A stretch of 5,598 nt of DNA from Actinomycetota bacterium (GCA_009699665.1 WLNS01000085.1:1-5598); one strand, 5' to 3'. Shown: positions 1 to 5,597, counted from the first letter of the stretch. Made by a program: numbers and translations. The notes: generated by a model from the sequence alone, not told the origin.

Positions 1-1
1 A

Positions 2-307
2 ATTGAGGCTCTCGGTGTGGTCTTTGGCGGTTCGGGAAACGGTGAACAGATGGCCGCCAACAAGGTTGCGGGCATCCGGGCCGCACTGGTGTGGAACATT
101 GCCACGGCCAAGCTCGCCCGAGAGCACAACAACGCCAATGTCATCTCAATTGGTGCGCGTCAGCACACGGTCGACGAAGCCATCGCTTTCATTGATGCCT
201 TTATTGCCGAGCTCTTTCCCGGCGACGAGCGACACGTCCGCCGCATTGCACAGCTGGCCGAGTTCGAGACCACGGGAGACATCGCTGGCAAGGGCGTTGA
301 TCACTAG
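2..307 (+). CDS. rpiB: Ribose-5-phosphate isomerase B, 3' part (partial at window start)
   Basis: This is the C-terminal 101 residues of an RpiB/LacAB-family sugar-phosphate isomerase, which interconverts ribose-5-phosphate and ribulose-5-phosphate in the cytoplasmic pentose phosphate pathway. The frame is open from the window edge, so the true start, about 60 residues upstream, is outside. The diagnostic stretch GGSGNGEQMAANKV forms the phosphate-binding/anion-hole loop. The glutamate in GNGEQ matches the catalytic Glu of the actinobacterial RpiB subclass, which replaces the cysteine used in the E. coli type. LAREHNNANVISIGARQHT is a second conserved block. The TAG stop is at 305-307, and the glycosylase gene starts 26 nt further on. 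In Mycobacterium tuberculosis rpiB and nei1 are likewise neighbours, which supports both calls. The internal GTG at 17 is not a start, because homology continues upstream of it. Confidence 0.93.
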   Translation: MEALGVVFGGSGNGEQMAANKVAGIRAALVWNIATAKLAREHNNANVISIGARQHTVDEAIAFIDAFIAELFPGDERHVRRIAQLAEFETTGDIAGKGVDH

Positions 308-333
308 GTTCGTGACGTTGGGCGAGTGCGGGC

Positions 334-1419
334 ATGCCTGAGGGACATTCGGTTCATCGCATTGCCCGGCAGTTCGCTGCAAACTTTGTGGGTCGGCGCG
401 TGGCGGCGAGTTCGCCACAGGGACGCTTTGTTGACGGAGCAGCGCAGGTGAGCGGGCAGAAAATGGTTGATGCCTTCGCCGTGGGTAAGCAGATGTTTCT
501 CGAATTCGACACGGGCGACTGGATTCGTGTGCACTTGGGCATCTACGGCGCGTGGGATTTTTCAGGCCAGATTGACATGGACGCCACGATTGCGTCTGCC
601 AACGGGCGCATGGGCCAAACCAACATGCGGGGCACGGTTTTCGATGCGGCGGGCGAGAACTCGCTCACGTCGATTGGCGCTCCGCGACGATCGCGCGTGC
701 GCATGGGCGAGCTGACCACAGATAGCCGGTTGAGTAGCGCCGAGCGCGATAGCTGGTTGAGTAGCGCCGAGCGCGATAGCTGGTTGAGTAGCGCCGAGCG
801 CGATAGCTGGTTGAGTAGCGCCGCAGGCGCGTATCGAAACCCTGCCGATTCTTTTCCGCCCGAGCCCGTGGGTGCGGTGCGCCTGCGCCTGCTCACCGAC
901 ACGGTGTGCGCCGACCTTCGCGGGCCCACGGCGTGTGAGGTGCTGGACGCCATCGAGGTTGCCGCCGTCGTAGCCAAACTGGGGCCCGATCCCGCACGGG
1001 AGAAGGGCAAAGCGGTTGAGGCGCGGTTCATCGCCTCGGTGACCGGCAAGCCCACGCCCATTGGACAGCTGCTCATGGATCAGTCCATCGTGGCCGGCAT
1101 CGGCAACGTGTACCGCGCCGAGATGCTTTTTCGCGCGGGCATCGATCCTTACCGCCCCGGCAAACTCGTGACCACCGACGAGGCCGGCGCTCTCTGGCGC
1201 GACTGGGTAAAGCTCCTTGCCATAGGAATTCAGACGGGCCAGATGATGACGCGCGATGGTCTGCGTGGCAAGGCCCTGAGTGATGCCTTGGCTCGCCGCG
1301 ACGATCGCCACTGGGTATACAAGCGCGAAGGGCTGCCGTGTCGCACGTGCGGCACATCGATCCGGCTCGACGTTATGGCGACACGCAAGCTCAACTGGTG
1401 TCCGACCTGTCAGGTCTAA
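334..1419 (+). CDS. nei: Fpg/Nei-family DNA glycosylase/AP lyase (endonuclease VIII type) with an internal nine-residue repeat
   Basis: This is a base-excision-repair enzyme that removes oxidised bases and nicks the backbone by beta/delta elimination. The start is fixed by the MPEG N-terminus: Pro2 becomes the catalytic N-terminal amine and Glu3 the acid, and Lys52 (AVGKQ) fits the conserved beta-sandwich lysine. The helix-two-turn-helix is at about residues 244-272 (GQLLMDQSIVAGIGNVYRAE). A C-terminal zinc finger uses Cys336, Cys339, Cys356 and Cys359. At 361 residues it is longer than the usual 260-290. The extra length is a linker at about 78-177, between the N-terminal sandwich and the PVGAVRLRL strand. 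Its first part (GENSLTSIGAPRR) looks familiar from Microbacteriaceae homologues. Residues 130-170 are unusual: tandem copies of SWLSSAERD encoded by a 27-nt DNA repeat. All catalytic and zinc residues are present, so the gene is probably functional. No strong Shine-Dalgarno is seen. Nei rather than Fpg is inferred from the PEGHS start. Confidence 0.93.
   Translation: MPEGHSVHRIARQFAANFVGRRVAASSPQGRFVDGAAQVSGQKMVDAFAVGKQMFLEFDTGDWIRVHLGIYGAWDFSGQIDMDATIASANGRMGQTNMRGTVFDAAGENSLTSIGAPRRSRVRMGELTTDSRLSSAERDSWLSSAERDSWLSSAERDSWLSSAAGAYRNPADSFPPEPVGAVRLRLLTDTVCADLRGPTACEVLDAIEVAAVVAKLGPDPAREKGKAVEARFIASVTGKPTPIGQLLMDQSIVAGIGNVYRAEMLFRAGIDPYRPGKLVTTDEAGALWRDWVKLLAIGIQTGQMMTRDGLRGKALSDALARRDDRHWVYKREGLPCRTCGTSIRLDVMATRKLNWCPTCQV
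721..841 (+). repeat. In-frame 27-nt tandem repeat ending in a REP-like palindrome, inside nei
   Basis: There are three full 27-nt units at 721-747, 748-774 and 775-801. They are identical except for one base in the first (GATAGCC instead of GATAGCT). A fourth, divergent unit follows at 802-841. Each unit contains GGTTGAGTAGCGCCGAGCGC, with GCGC-CGA-GCGC able to form a small hairpin. The last unit instead runs GCGCC-GCA-GGCGC and ends GTATCGAAACC, so that 809-841 is a complete imperfect palindrome with GGTT/AACC ends. That form resembles the dispersed intergenic palindromes of Microbacteriaceae (recalled, not searched). The unit length is a multiple of three. Only the frame used by nei is open on this strand, as the other two hit TGA or TAG within each unit. 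It is translated as (SWLSSAERD)n in the inter-domain linker. It is not a CRISPR, because no spacers separate the units. Confidence 0.9.
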
Positions 1420-1435
1420 CGACAGACTGTCAGCT

Positions 1436-2944
1436 GTGACCCTTCATCTGACGAACGCCCGCATCCCGGGCGAACGCGGGTTGCTGGGAAATCTGATCAA
1501 TATTGCTATCGACGACGGCGTTGTCACTGCCCTTGATTTCATCGGTCACACGACATCGGTGACATTACCGTCAGCCGCGAAAGCCGCGCGTGTGGTTCAC
1601 GGCGATGAGCAAATTATCGATCTCGACGGCCGGTGGATCATGCCCGGATTGTGGGATTCGCACGTTCACATGGGGCAGTGGGCCCAGACGCGCTATCGCC
1701 TCGACCTGTCGGATGCCCGCACTCTGGCCGAGGTCGCTCATCGGGCGGGCGAACGAATGCGTGCCGGTGATGCTCGCGTCGTGGGTTTTGGCTGGCGACC
1801 GGCCGAAGTCTCGGGCGAAATTTCTCTCGAGCTCCTCGACGCAGCGACCGGGGATGTTCCGACGTTTCTATTTTCGGCTGACCTGCACACGGCATGGGTC
1901 AACTCGGCGGGCTTTCGTGAGGTTGACCTGCATGCAACTCAGACAGGTGAACTCAGCGAACAGGCGTGCTTTGACGTGGGCAAGCGTGTGGCGATCGTTG
2001 ATGAGGGCGAGCTGGACCGCTGGGTGGATGCGGCCGCCCGGGAAGCGGCAGCGCGCGGCGTGGTGGGCATCGTCGACTTTGAGATGGCGAACAACGCGGC
2101 CGCCTGGCGTCGGCGCGTTGCCGGCGGCACAGACGTCTTACGCGTCGAGACCGCGATCTATGCCGAGCACCTCGCCTACGCCATCGAGTCGGGCATGCGG
2201 TCAGGTGACACGATTGCTTCGACTCAGGGATTAGTGCGCGTGGGGCCGCTCAAAATCATTTTGGACGGGTCTCTTGGATCACAGACCGCACGTTGTTTTG
2301 AGCCCTACCCAGACGTAATTGGCCCTCGGGCCCGGGGAGTGCTCAATCACGCGCTGCCGGAATTGGCGGCCCTCATGGGTCGTGGCTGGGCCGCGGGACT
2401 TGAGCCTGCGGTGCACGCCATAGGCGATGAAGCTGTCGCACACGCACTTGATGCCTTCGAAGCCGTGGAGTGCCGCGGCACTATTGAACACGCACAACTC
2501 GTGCGATCCGAAGACCTGAGACGCTTTGCCCCGGCGGGTGTTGCGGCCAGTGTGCAACCGGGGCACCTGCGTGACGACAGAGACGTGGCCGAAAGGCTCT
2601 GGGCGGGACGAACATCGCAGGCCTTCCCGCTGAGACAAATGCGGGATGCCGGCGTTGAGATTCGATTTGGTTCGGATGCTCCCGTAACCGCTCTTGACCC
2701 GTGGCAGGCCATTCAGGCCGCCGTCACACGCACGGGGGATGACCGTTCCGCCTGGCACGCCGCCGAGTGTTTGACTGTTGACGAGGCTATTGGGGCATCC
2801 GTGCGCACGCACATCGCCGTCAACCAGCCCGCAGACTTTGCCGTCTTGGATTCCGATCCGCTCGACATGCCTGTTGACGACCTCGGATCCATGAAGGTGT
2901 CGGCTACTTTCGTGGGTGGACGTGCCACCCACATGGCACTTTAG
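1436..2944 (+). CDS. YtcJ-like metal-dependent amidohydrolase (Amidohydro_3)
   Basis: This predicted 502-residue cytoplasmic hydrolase belongs to the amidohydrolase superfamily (TIM-barrel metalloenzymes acting on amide or related bonds); the substrate cannot be told. The superfamily pattern is complete: His76-x-His78 (WDSHVH), Lys273 in PLKIILDGSLGSQTA as the probable carboxylated metal-bridging lysine, His327 (AVHAIGDEA), His352 (TIEHAQL) and Asp414 (FGSDAPV). The small beta-sandwich domain is formed by both termini; the C-terminal PADFAVLDSDP block is typical of YtcJ and imidazolonepropionase relatives. I chose the GTG at 1436 because the HLTNARI strand expected at the N-terminus begins there. 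The frame stays open further upstream, but only inside nei. No clear Shine-Dalgarno precedes it. It lies 16 nt after nei and is probably translated from the same mRNA. Confidence 0.88.
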   Translation: MTLHLTNARIPGERGLLGNLINIAIDDGVVTALDFIGHTTSVTLPSAAKAARVVHGDEQIIDLDGRWIMPGLWDSHVHMGQWAQTRYRLDLSDARTLAEVAHRAGERMRAGDARVVGFGWRPAEVSGEISLELLDAATGDVPTFLFSADLHTAWVNSAGFREVDLHATQTGELSEQACFDVGKRVAIVDEGELDRWVDAAAREAAARGVVGIVDFEMANNAAAWRRRVAGGTDVLRVETAIYAEHLAYAIESGMRSGDTIASTQGLVRVGPLKIILDGSLGSQTARCFEPYPDVIGPRARGVLNHALPELAALMGRGWAAGLEPAVHAIGDEAVAHALDAFEAVECRGTIEHAQLVRSEDLRRFAPAGVAASVQPGHLRDDRDVAERLWAGRTSQAFPLRQMRDAGVEIRFGSDAPVTALDPWQAIQAAVTRTGDDRSAWHAAECLTVDEAIGASVRTHIAVNQPADFAVLDSDPLDMPVDDLGSMKVSATFVGGRATHMAL

Positions 2945-2956
2945 CTGGGGAGTCCT

Positions 2957-3487
2957 ATGAGTGAGACGCTGACGCCGACCGGCGGCCTTCCCCGCGTGGG
3001 AGTCTGGTTCGAAATTCTCAGCCTTGGCTACGCCGGGGTGATTGTGGTGAGCGAACTGCTGAATGGTCACGTGGCGTCGATGGGCGGTGGCTATCTTGCT
3101 CTGACAATTCTGAGCGCTGTTCTTGCGGCCATTGCGGGGCTCGTCGATATTTTTCGCCCGGGGCGCATTGTGGGGTGGTGGGTTGTATTTGCGGTCATTA
3201 TGGCCGTGATCGTAGTCGCGACGCCTAGCTCGGGAACGAGTGAATGGTTCGTGCCCTTATTTTTTGCGACGGGTGTGGATGCCACCGGCGCTCATGTGGC
3301 CGTCGTGCCGATTCTTCAAACGTTCGCGAATCCGCCGAGTACCTTCTTTTTATCCCTCTCGGGAATTGCCTTTTGGGGGCTCGTTGTGGCGTGGGTGATG
3401 TCTCTTCGCACGTGGCGCAGGGCTCCGAAACGTCGCACCGATGGAGGTCGCCAGGCCGGACCTTTCAGCGGGGGTCAGCTCGGCTAG
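2957..3487 (+). CDS. Small multi-pass membrane protein of unknown function
   Basis: I do not recognise the family of this 176-residue protein. Four clear hydrophobic segments are visible at about residues 16-35, 45-66, 71-89 and 129-150. A weaker one at 97-120 probably belongs to a loop. Basic stretches RPGR (67-70) and RTWRRAPKRR (151-160) favour an N-in/C-in four-helix topology, with the 90-128 loop outside. The C-terminal tail is polar and rich in Gly and Arg. The ATG at 2957 is preceded by GGGGAG at 2947-2952, with rather short spacing of 4 nt. The gene begins 12 nt after the amidohydrolase stop, so it is probably the last gene of the rpiB-nei-amidohydrolase operon. No enzymatic motif is seen. 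The coding call rests on the RBS, the hydrophobic pattern and codon use like its neighbours. Confidence 0.8.
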   Translation: MSETLTPTGGLPRVGVWFEILSLGYAGVIVVSELLNGHVASMGGGYLALTILSAVLAAIAGLVDIFRPGRIVGWWVVFAVIMAVIVVATPSSGTSEWFVPLFFATGVDATGAHVAVVPILQTFANPPSTFFLSLSGIAFWGLVVAWVMSLRTWRRAPKRRTDGGRQAGPFSGGQLG

Positions 3488-3512
3488 GTTGCGGCAGCAC
3501 GATGTGACAACG

Positions 3513-3540
3513 GTGTTGCACTGAGGTCAAGTGCTACACT
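3513..3540 (+). promoter_or_regulatory. vapBC promoter (-10) with overlapping inverted-repeat operator
   Basis: TACACT at 3535-3540 is a good -10 hexamer. No consensus -35 is found at 16-18 nt; the TTGCAC at 3516-3521 is only 13 nt away. The arms GTGTTGCACT (3513-3522) and AGTGCTACAC (3530-3539) form an inverted repeat with 9 of 10 pairs matching around a 7-nt spacer. The right arm covers most of the -10. This is the expected position for autorepression by VapB or the VapBC complex. Transcription starting about 7 nt after the -10 would begin at the A of the vapB ATG (3547), so the mRNA is predicted to be leaderless. That fits the absence of a Shine-Dalgarno. Operator function is inference. 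Confidence 0.65.
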
Positions 3541-3546
3541 GGGGCC

Positions 3547-3816
3547 ATGCCTACGGTAAGAGCCCGACACATGATCACCGAAACAGACGAGATCGCTGAG
3601 GCGATTGACGCGGCCGCACTGTTGTGGCCCGACGCCAAAAAGAATCGTGCTGAACTGTTACGCCGCCTCATCGCTGAGGCCCACACATCGATCGATGCTC
3701 GCGTCAACGACCGTGTTGCGGCTCGGCGCAAGGCCATTCTCGAGGGGGCCGGCAAGTTGACGGGTGTTTGGCCAGCAAACTGGCGCGAAGAACTTCGAGA
3801 TGACTGGCCCGAATGA
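3547..3816 (+). CDS. vapB: VapB-type antitoxin (DNA-binding, partner of VapC)
   Basis: This 89-residue protein is placed as the antitoxin of a type II toxin-antitoxin pair: it would bind and neutralise the following PIN-domain RNase and repress its own promoter. The N-terminal part (TETDEIAEAIDAAALLWPDAKKNRAELLRRLIAEAH, about residues 11-46) has the strand-helix-helix look of short ribbon-helix-helix VapB antitoxins. The C-terminal part (about 47-89) is charged, with tryptophans (GVWPANWREELRDDWPE) typical of a flexible toxin-wrapping tail. The start is the ATG at 3547, just downstream of a -10 element. The stop overlaps the vapC start by 4 nt (ATGA), implying translational coupling. The family assignment rests mainly on the partner, because sequences of this class vary greatly. 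Confidence 0.85.
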   Translation: MPTVRARHMITETDEIAEAIDAAALLWPDAKKNRAELLRRLIAEAHTSIDARVNDRVAARRKAILEGAGKLTGVWPANWREELRDDWPE

Positions 3817-4199
3817 TCGTTCTCGACTCCGGCATTCTCATCGCCTACGCCAACCCCGATGATGCACACCACCGGGGGGTTATGGCATTTCTCGGTGACG
3901 CATCCGACGAATCGTTTTCAATCACGGCGCTCACCCTTGCTGAGGCGTTGATTCATCCGGTTCGAGCAAACGTTGTGGGAGGCATGGTCAAGGTCATCGC
4001 GACTCTGGGGCTCTACGTGGAGGACCTGCGGGAACAGGATGCGGTGCCACTGGCCAGAGTGCGGGCGGCCACCGGCCTCACACTGCCCGACGCCCTCGTG
4101 ATTCACACGGCTGAGTGTTTCGGGGGATCGGTGGCCACCACCGATGCTCGGTTGGCCGCTGCGGCGGAGAGTCGTGGCCTCGTCGGTCATCAGATTTAG
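3813..4199 (+). CDS. vapC: VapC-type PIN-domain ribonuclease toxin
   Basis: This 128-residue PIN-domain protein spans the usual VapC length. VapC toxins are Mg2+-dependent endoribonucleases, many of which cut tRNA or the rRNA sarcin-ricin loop; the target here is unknown. The acidic active-site set is visible: Asp5 (MIVLDSGILIAY), Glu44 (TLAEALIHP), Asp93 (TLPDALVIHTA) and Asp111 (ATTDARLAAAA). All four are intact, so the nuclease should be active. The ATG overlaps the vapB stop by 4 nt. The gene ends 34 nt before the stop codon of the convergent minus-strand nucleotidyltransferase-like gene. No strong terminator is visible in that gap. Confidence 0.93.
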   Translation: MIVLDSGILIAYANPDDAHHRGVMAFLGDASDESFSITALTLAEALIHPVRANVVGGMVKVIATLGLYVEDLREQDAVPLARVRAATGLTLPDALVIHTAECFGGSVATTDARLAAAAESRGLVGHQI

Positions 4200-4233
4200 G
4201 ACAACGGGAATTCAGCTTGTCGAAGAAGGCTGG

Positions 4234-4779
4234 TTAGCTCAAGCTACTCAGGAATTGAAGGGAGATGTGCTTCGCCTGATGCGAAAAGCGAGGATCTGAT
4301 ATTTCCCGAAGGCGTTGGCTCACACGTTCTGGTGACACCAGCCCGGCCTCCACAAGCGCGGAGACAAACTCACGGTCCTTGCTGTCATTACGTCCCATTT
4401 TGGCGGCGCAGAGGTCGTGAGCTTCAAGGCACAGGCCCAACACCTTTGGGTTCACTGTTGGGCGAACCTCGATAAGTCGCTCTTCCCAGCCGCTGGGCAG
4501 GAATGCGGTCCGGACGCTTACCCCTTGGATATAGATACCGTGCTCAGCATCGAATGCCGACCATTCCCCGGCAAGCGCGTCGATGCGCGTGGCGAGTGAC
4601 TCGGCAACATCGTCCTGAAGAGGCGCCATATCGATTTCTTGGGATGCGGTGGCGCGGGCCGGGAGTTCAGATTCATCAAAGCTGCCAAGGATCGCCTGCG
4701 ACCCAATAATCAAAATTCGAGGCTGCGCAATGATGTGTGTGGCTATGACGATTGCCATCTCAAGTTCAGTGCGCTTCAC
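4234..4779 (-). CDS. Nucleotidyltransferase-fold protein (DUF6036-like), probable toxin of an XRE/NTase module
   Basis: This 181-residue protein has the core signature of a minimal nucleotidyltransferase. The strand ILIIGSQAILG carries the Gly26-Ser27 motif, and ASQEIDMAPL supplies the acidic pair Glu48/Asp50. Later blocks HGIYIQGVSV (80-89), LEAHDLCAAKM (118-128, His121, Lys127) and SKDREFVSAL (133-142) match what I recall of DUF6036-type proteins related to AbiEii/MenT toxins. MenT enzymes transfer nucleotides to tRNA acceptor ends; whether this one does is unknown. The GTG start (4779-4777) overlaps the TGA of the upstream XRE gene by 4 nt. An internal ATG at codon 8 is an alternative start but would lose the coupling. 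The C-terminal tail after residue 160 is not recognised. The family call is fairly sure; the toxin role is inferred from gene order and relatives. Confidence 0.8.
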   Translation of the reverse strand: MKRTELEMAIVIATHIIAQPRILIIGSQAILGSFDESELPARATASQEIDMAPLQDDVAESLATRIDALAGEWSAFDAEHGIYIQGVSVRTAFLPSGWEERLIEVRPTVNPKVLGLCLEAHDLCAAKMGRNDSKDREFVSALVEAGLVSPERVSQRLREISDPRFSHQAKHISLQFLSSLS

Positions 4780-5315
4780 ACAGATGCCCGGGCGATGGCG
4801 GCTAGACGCTCATCGTTTGAGAGAACGCCAATGAATGGCGATGTCTGGCGCATGGCGATTGATCTTGGGTCGGTGCCGAGCATGCGATCTATCAAAGCTC
4901 CTATTCGTTTGCCGTTCGCTAGTTGTGCCCACTCCGCGATGTCGGCGAGGGCAGATGGGCCTCGAACGCGTGTGCGAAGATGTTCGAGATTAGCGTCGAC
5001 CACCGACATAACGTCGCTCGATTTCCACACGAGCTTCGCAGCCACGGCGCGGTGTAGTTCAAGTGTTACGCGATCTTCGCGACGCTCCAAGACCGCGTCG
5101 ACAGCGGAGGGGAGTTCGCTTTCCGGTGACGTCCCCATAGCCGTGAGGGCCCGCGCAATCGTTTGCGGTCGTGCCGTGCCCCGCCGTTCGGATGCCTCCC
5201 ACTGAGTTATTGCACCTGGCGTCACGCGCGCCAAGCGGGCCAGCTCGCGCACCCCAATGCCACGCCGCTCGCGGGCGAGGCGGATCACAGACGCACCTAC
5301 CTGCTCGGTCGTCAC
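4776..5315 (-). CDS. XRE-family helix-turn-helix protein, probable antitoxin/autorepressor
   Basis: This 179-residue protein has an N-terminal XRE/Cro-type HTH at about residues 8-60 (VIRLARERRGIGVRELARLARVTPGAITQWEASE contains both helices). The rest is a longer C-terminal domain with conserved-looking blocks ELHRAVAAKL (86-95), ANLEHLRTRVRG (108-119), WAQLANGKRIGALIDRMLGTDP (129-150) and AMRQTSPFIGVLSNDER (154-170). I recall this layout from actinobacterial XRE proteins encoded just before DUF6036-type nucleotidyltransferases. It is therefore probably the antitoxin and DNA-binding autorepressor of the downstream gene, which it overlaps by 4 nt. The GTG start at 5315-5313 is well supported by AGAGGAGA 5 nt upstream. 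A 21-bp near-palindrome over its -10 box is the likely binding site. Whether it neutralises the partner by protein contact or otherwise cannot be told from sequence. Confidence 0.84.
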   Translation of the reverse strand: MTTEQVGASVIRLARERRGIGVRELARLARVTPGAITQWEASERRGTARPQTIARALTAMGTSPESELPSAVDAVLERREDRVTLELHRAVAAKLVWKSSDVMSVVDANLEHLRTRVRGPSALADIAEWAQLANGKRIGALIDRMLGTDPRSIAMRQTSPFIGVLSNDERLAAIARASV

Positions 5316-5320
5316 AGTGA

Positions 5321-5328
5321 TCTCCTCT
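5321..5328 (-). promoter_or_regulatory. Strong Shine-Dalgarno of the XRE gene
   Basis: AGAGGAGA read on the minus strand sits 5 nt before the GTG at 5315. It decides this GTG as the start. It is the best ribosome-binding site in the window and contrasts with the apparently leaderless vapB. Confidence 0.8.
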
Positions 5329-5331
5329 AAG

Positions 5332-5352
5332 TGTTTAGTTTAAAACTATACA
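5332..5352 (-). promoter_or_regulatory. XRE-NTase promoter (-10 TATAGT) inside a 21-bp near-palindromic operator
   Basis: On the plus strand the arms TGTTTAGTTT (5332-5341) and AAACTATACA (5343-5352) pair in 9 of 10 positions around a single central A. The core TAGTTT-A-AAACTA is perfect. On the minus strand the right arm holds TATAGT (5350-5345), a good -10. No consensus -35 is seen at 17-18 nt. The start of transcription would be near 5338, giving a leader of about 22 nt that includes the Shine-Dalgarno. A repressor bound here would block RNA polymerase directly; the XRE protein is the obvious candidate. The AT-rich palindrome stands out against the GC-rich surroundings. Confidence 0.7.
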
Positions 5353-5455
5353 GGTCTTTCGCACGAGTACCACTGGGAATGGCTCCGCCAGAGCCTTGAT
5401 TTGAATGGTGGCCTTCAGCGCAAAACTGAGTGCAAAATTGCTATTTGACGTTTCC

Positions 5456-5467
5456 GGGGATGTCCCC
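5456..5467. repeat. Perfect inverted repeat GGGGA-TG-TCCCC
   Basis: Five-base arms surround a 2-nt centre. The last three bases overlap the left arm of the compound hairpin that follows, so the two structures are mutually exclusive and could act as alternatives in RNA. This may also be chance in GC-rich DNA. Confidence 0.45.
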
Positions 5468-5521
5468 ACGCGCGAGCACGTGAAAGGCAACTTTCACGCT
5501 GAGCGCTCGCAGGCGCGTGGG
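5465..5521. repeat. 57-nt compound hairpin (nested inverted repeats)
   Basis: The outer arms CCCACGCGC (5465-5473) and GCGCGTGGG (5513-5521) are perfectly complementary over 9 bp. An inner hairpin has 8-bp arms CGTGAAAG (5479-5486) and CTTTCACG (5491-5498) with a GCAA loop. In addition GCGAGC (5472-5477) can pair with GCTCGC (5505-5510), giving an almost continuous stem with one bulge of about 4 nt. No T-run follows on either strand, so it is not a standard intrinsic terminator. It could be a REP-like element, an RNA domain or a protein-binding cruciform. Confidence 0.65.
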
Positions 5522-5526
5522 CCCAG

Positions 5527-5541
5527 GGAATCGACGATTCC
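5527..5541. repeat. 15-nt inverted repeat GGAATC-GAC-GATTCC
   Basis: Perfect 6-bp arms around a 3-nt centre, six bases after the compound hairpin. The size and symmetry fit a dimeric regulator operator, but no gene with a nearby start is visible in the window, so any role is open. Confidence 0.45.
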
Positions 5542-5571
5542 AACGTCACCCCTCCGGGAACAAGAAAACGA

Positions 5572-5597
5572 CCCACACAAGGTGGGCCGTATTTCTT
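5572..5597. terminator. Probable (possibly bidirectional) intrinsic terminator at the window edge
   Basis: CCCAC (5572-5576), loop ACAAG, GTGGG (5582-5586). On the minus strand the hairpin is followed by TCGTTTTCTT (complement of 5562-5571). On the plus strand it is followed by the weaker CCGTATTTCTT. The T-tract is better on the minus strand, so it most likely ends a leftward gene lying beyond the window's right edge. This would isolate the XRE-NTase promoter from upstream transcription. Confidence 0.6.

Noticed and set aside
721..841. CRISPR-like direct repeats
   Set aside because: Units are contiguous without spacers and lie in frame inside a conserved gene.
543..1311. Long antisense open frames opposite nei (177 and 249 codons), including repeated TQPAIALGA and ALLNQLSRS segments
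   Set aside because: They arise from GC-rich codon structure and the 27-nt repeat being open on the reverse strand. No family is recognised, and nei on the other strand has complete catalytic motifs.
1280..1435. Upstream extension of the amidohydrolase frame
   Set aside because: It lies almost wholly inside nei and adds no family-like sequence; the GTG at 1436 fits the first beta strand.
4207..4231. Possible terminator or decayed repeat (CAGCTTGTCGAAG) between the convergent toxin genes
   Set aside because: The stem is short and bulged with no T-run on either strand. The resemblance to TTCGACAAGCT-type repeats is too short to support.
4639..5205. 188-codon plus-strand open frame opposite the XRE and NTase genes
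   Set aside because: Arg/Ser-rich shadow of the two minus-strand genes, without recognisable motifs or a ribosome-binding site.
5381..5395. Hairpin GGCTC-CGCCA-GAGCC as a terminator
   Set aside because: Only 5 bp, a weak T content after it, and no gene ends nearby on either strand.
5415..5549. 44-codon minus-strand open frame (GTG at 5549) in the intergenic region
   Set aside because: It has GGAGG directly against the start codon, too close for a normal RBS, and it runs straight through the nested hairpins. Its composition looks arbitrary, so coding is unsupported.
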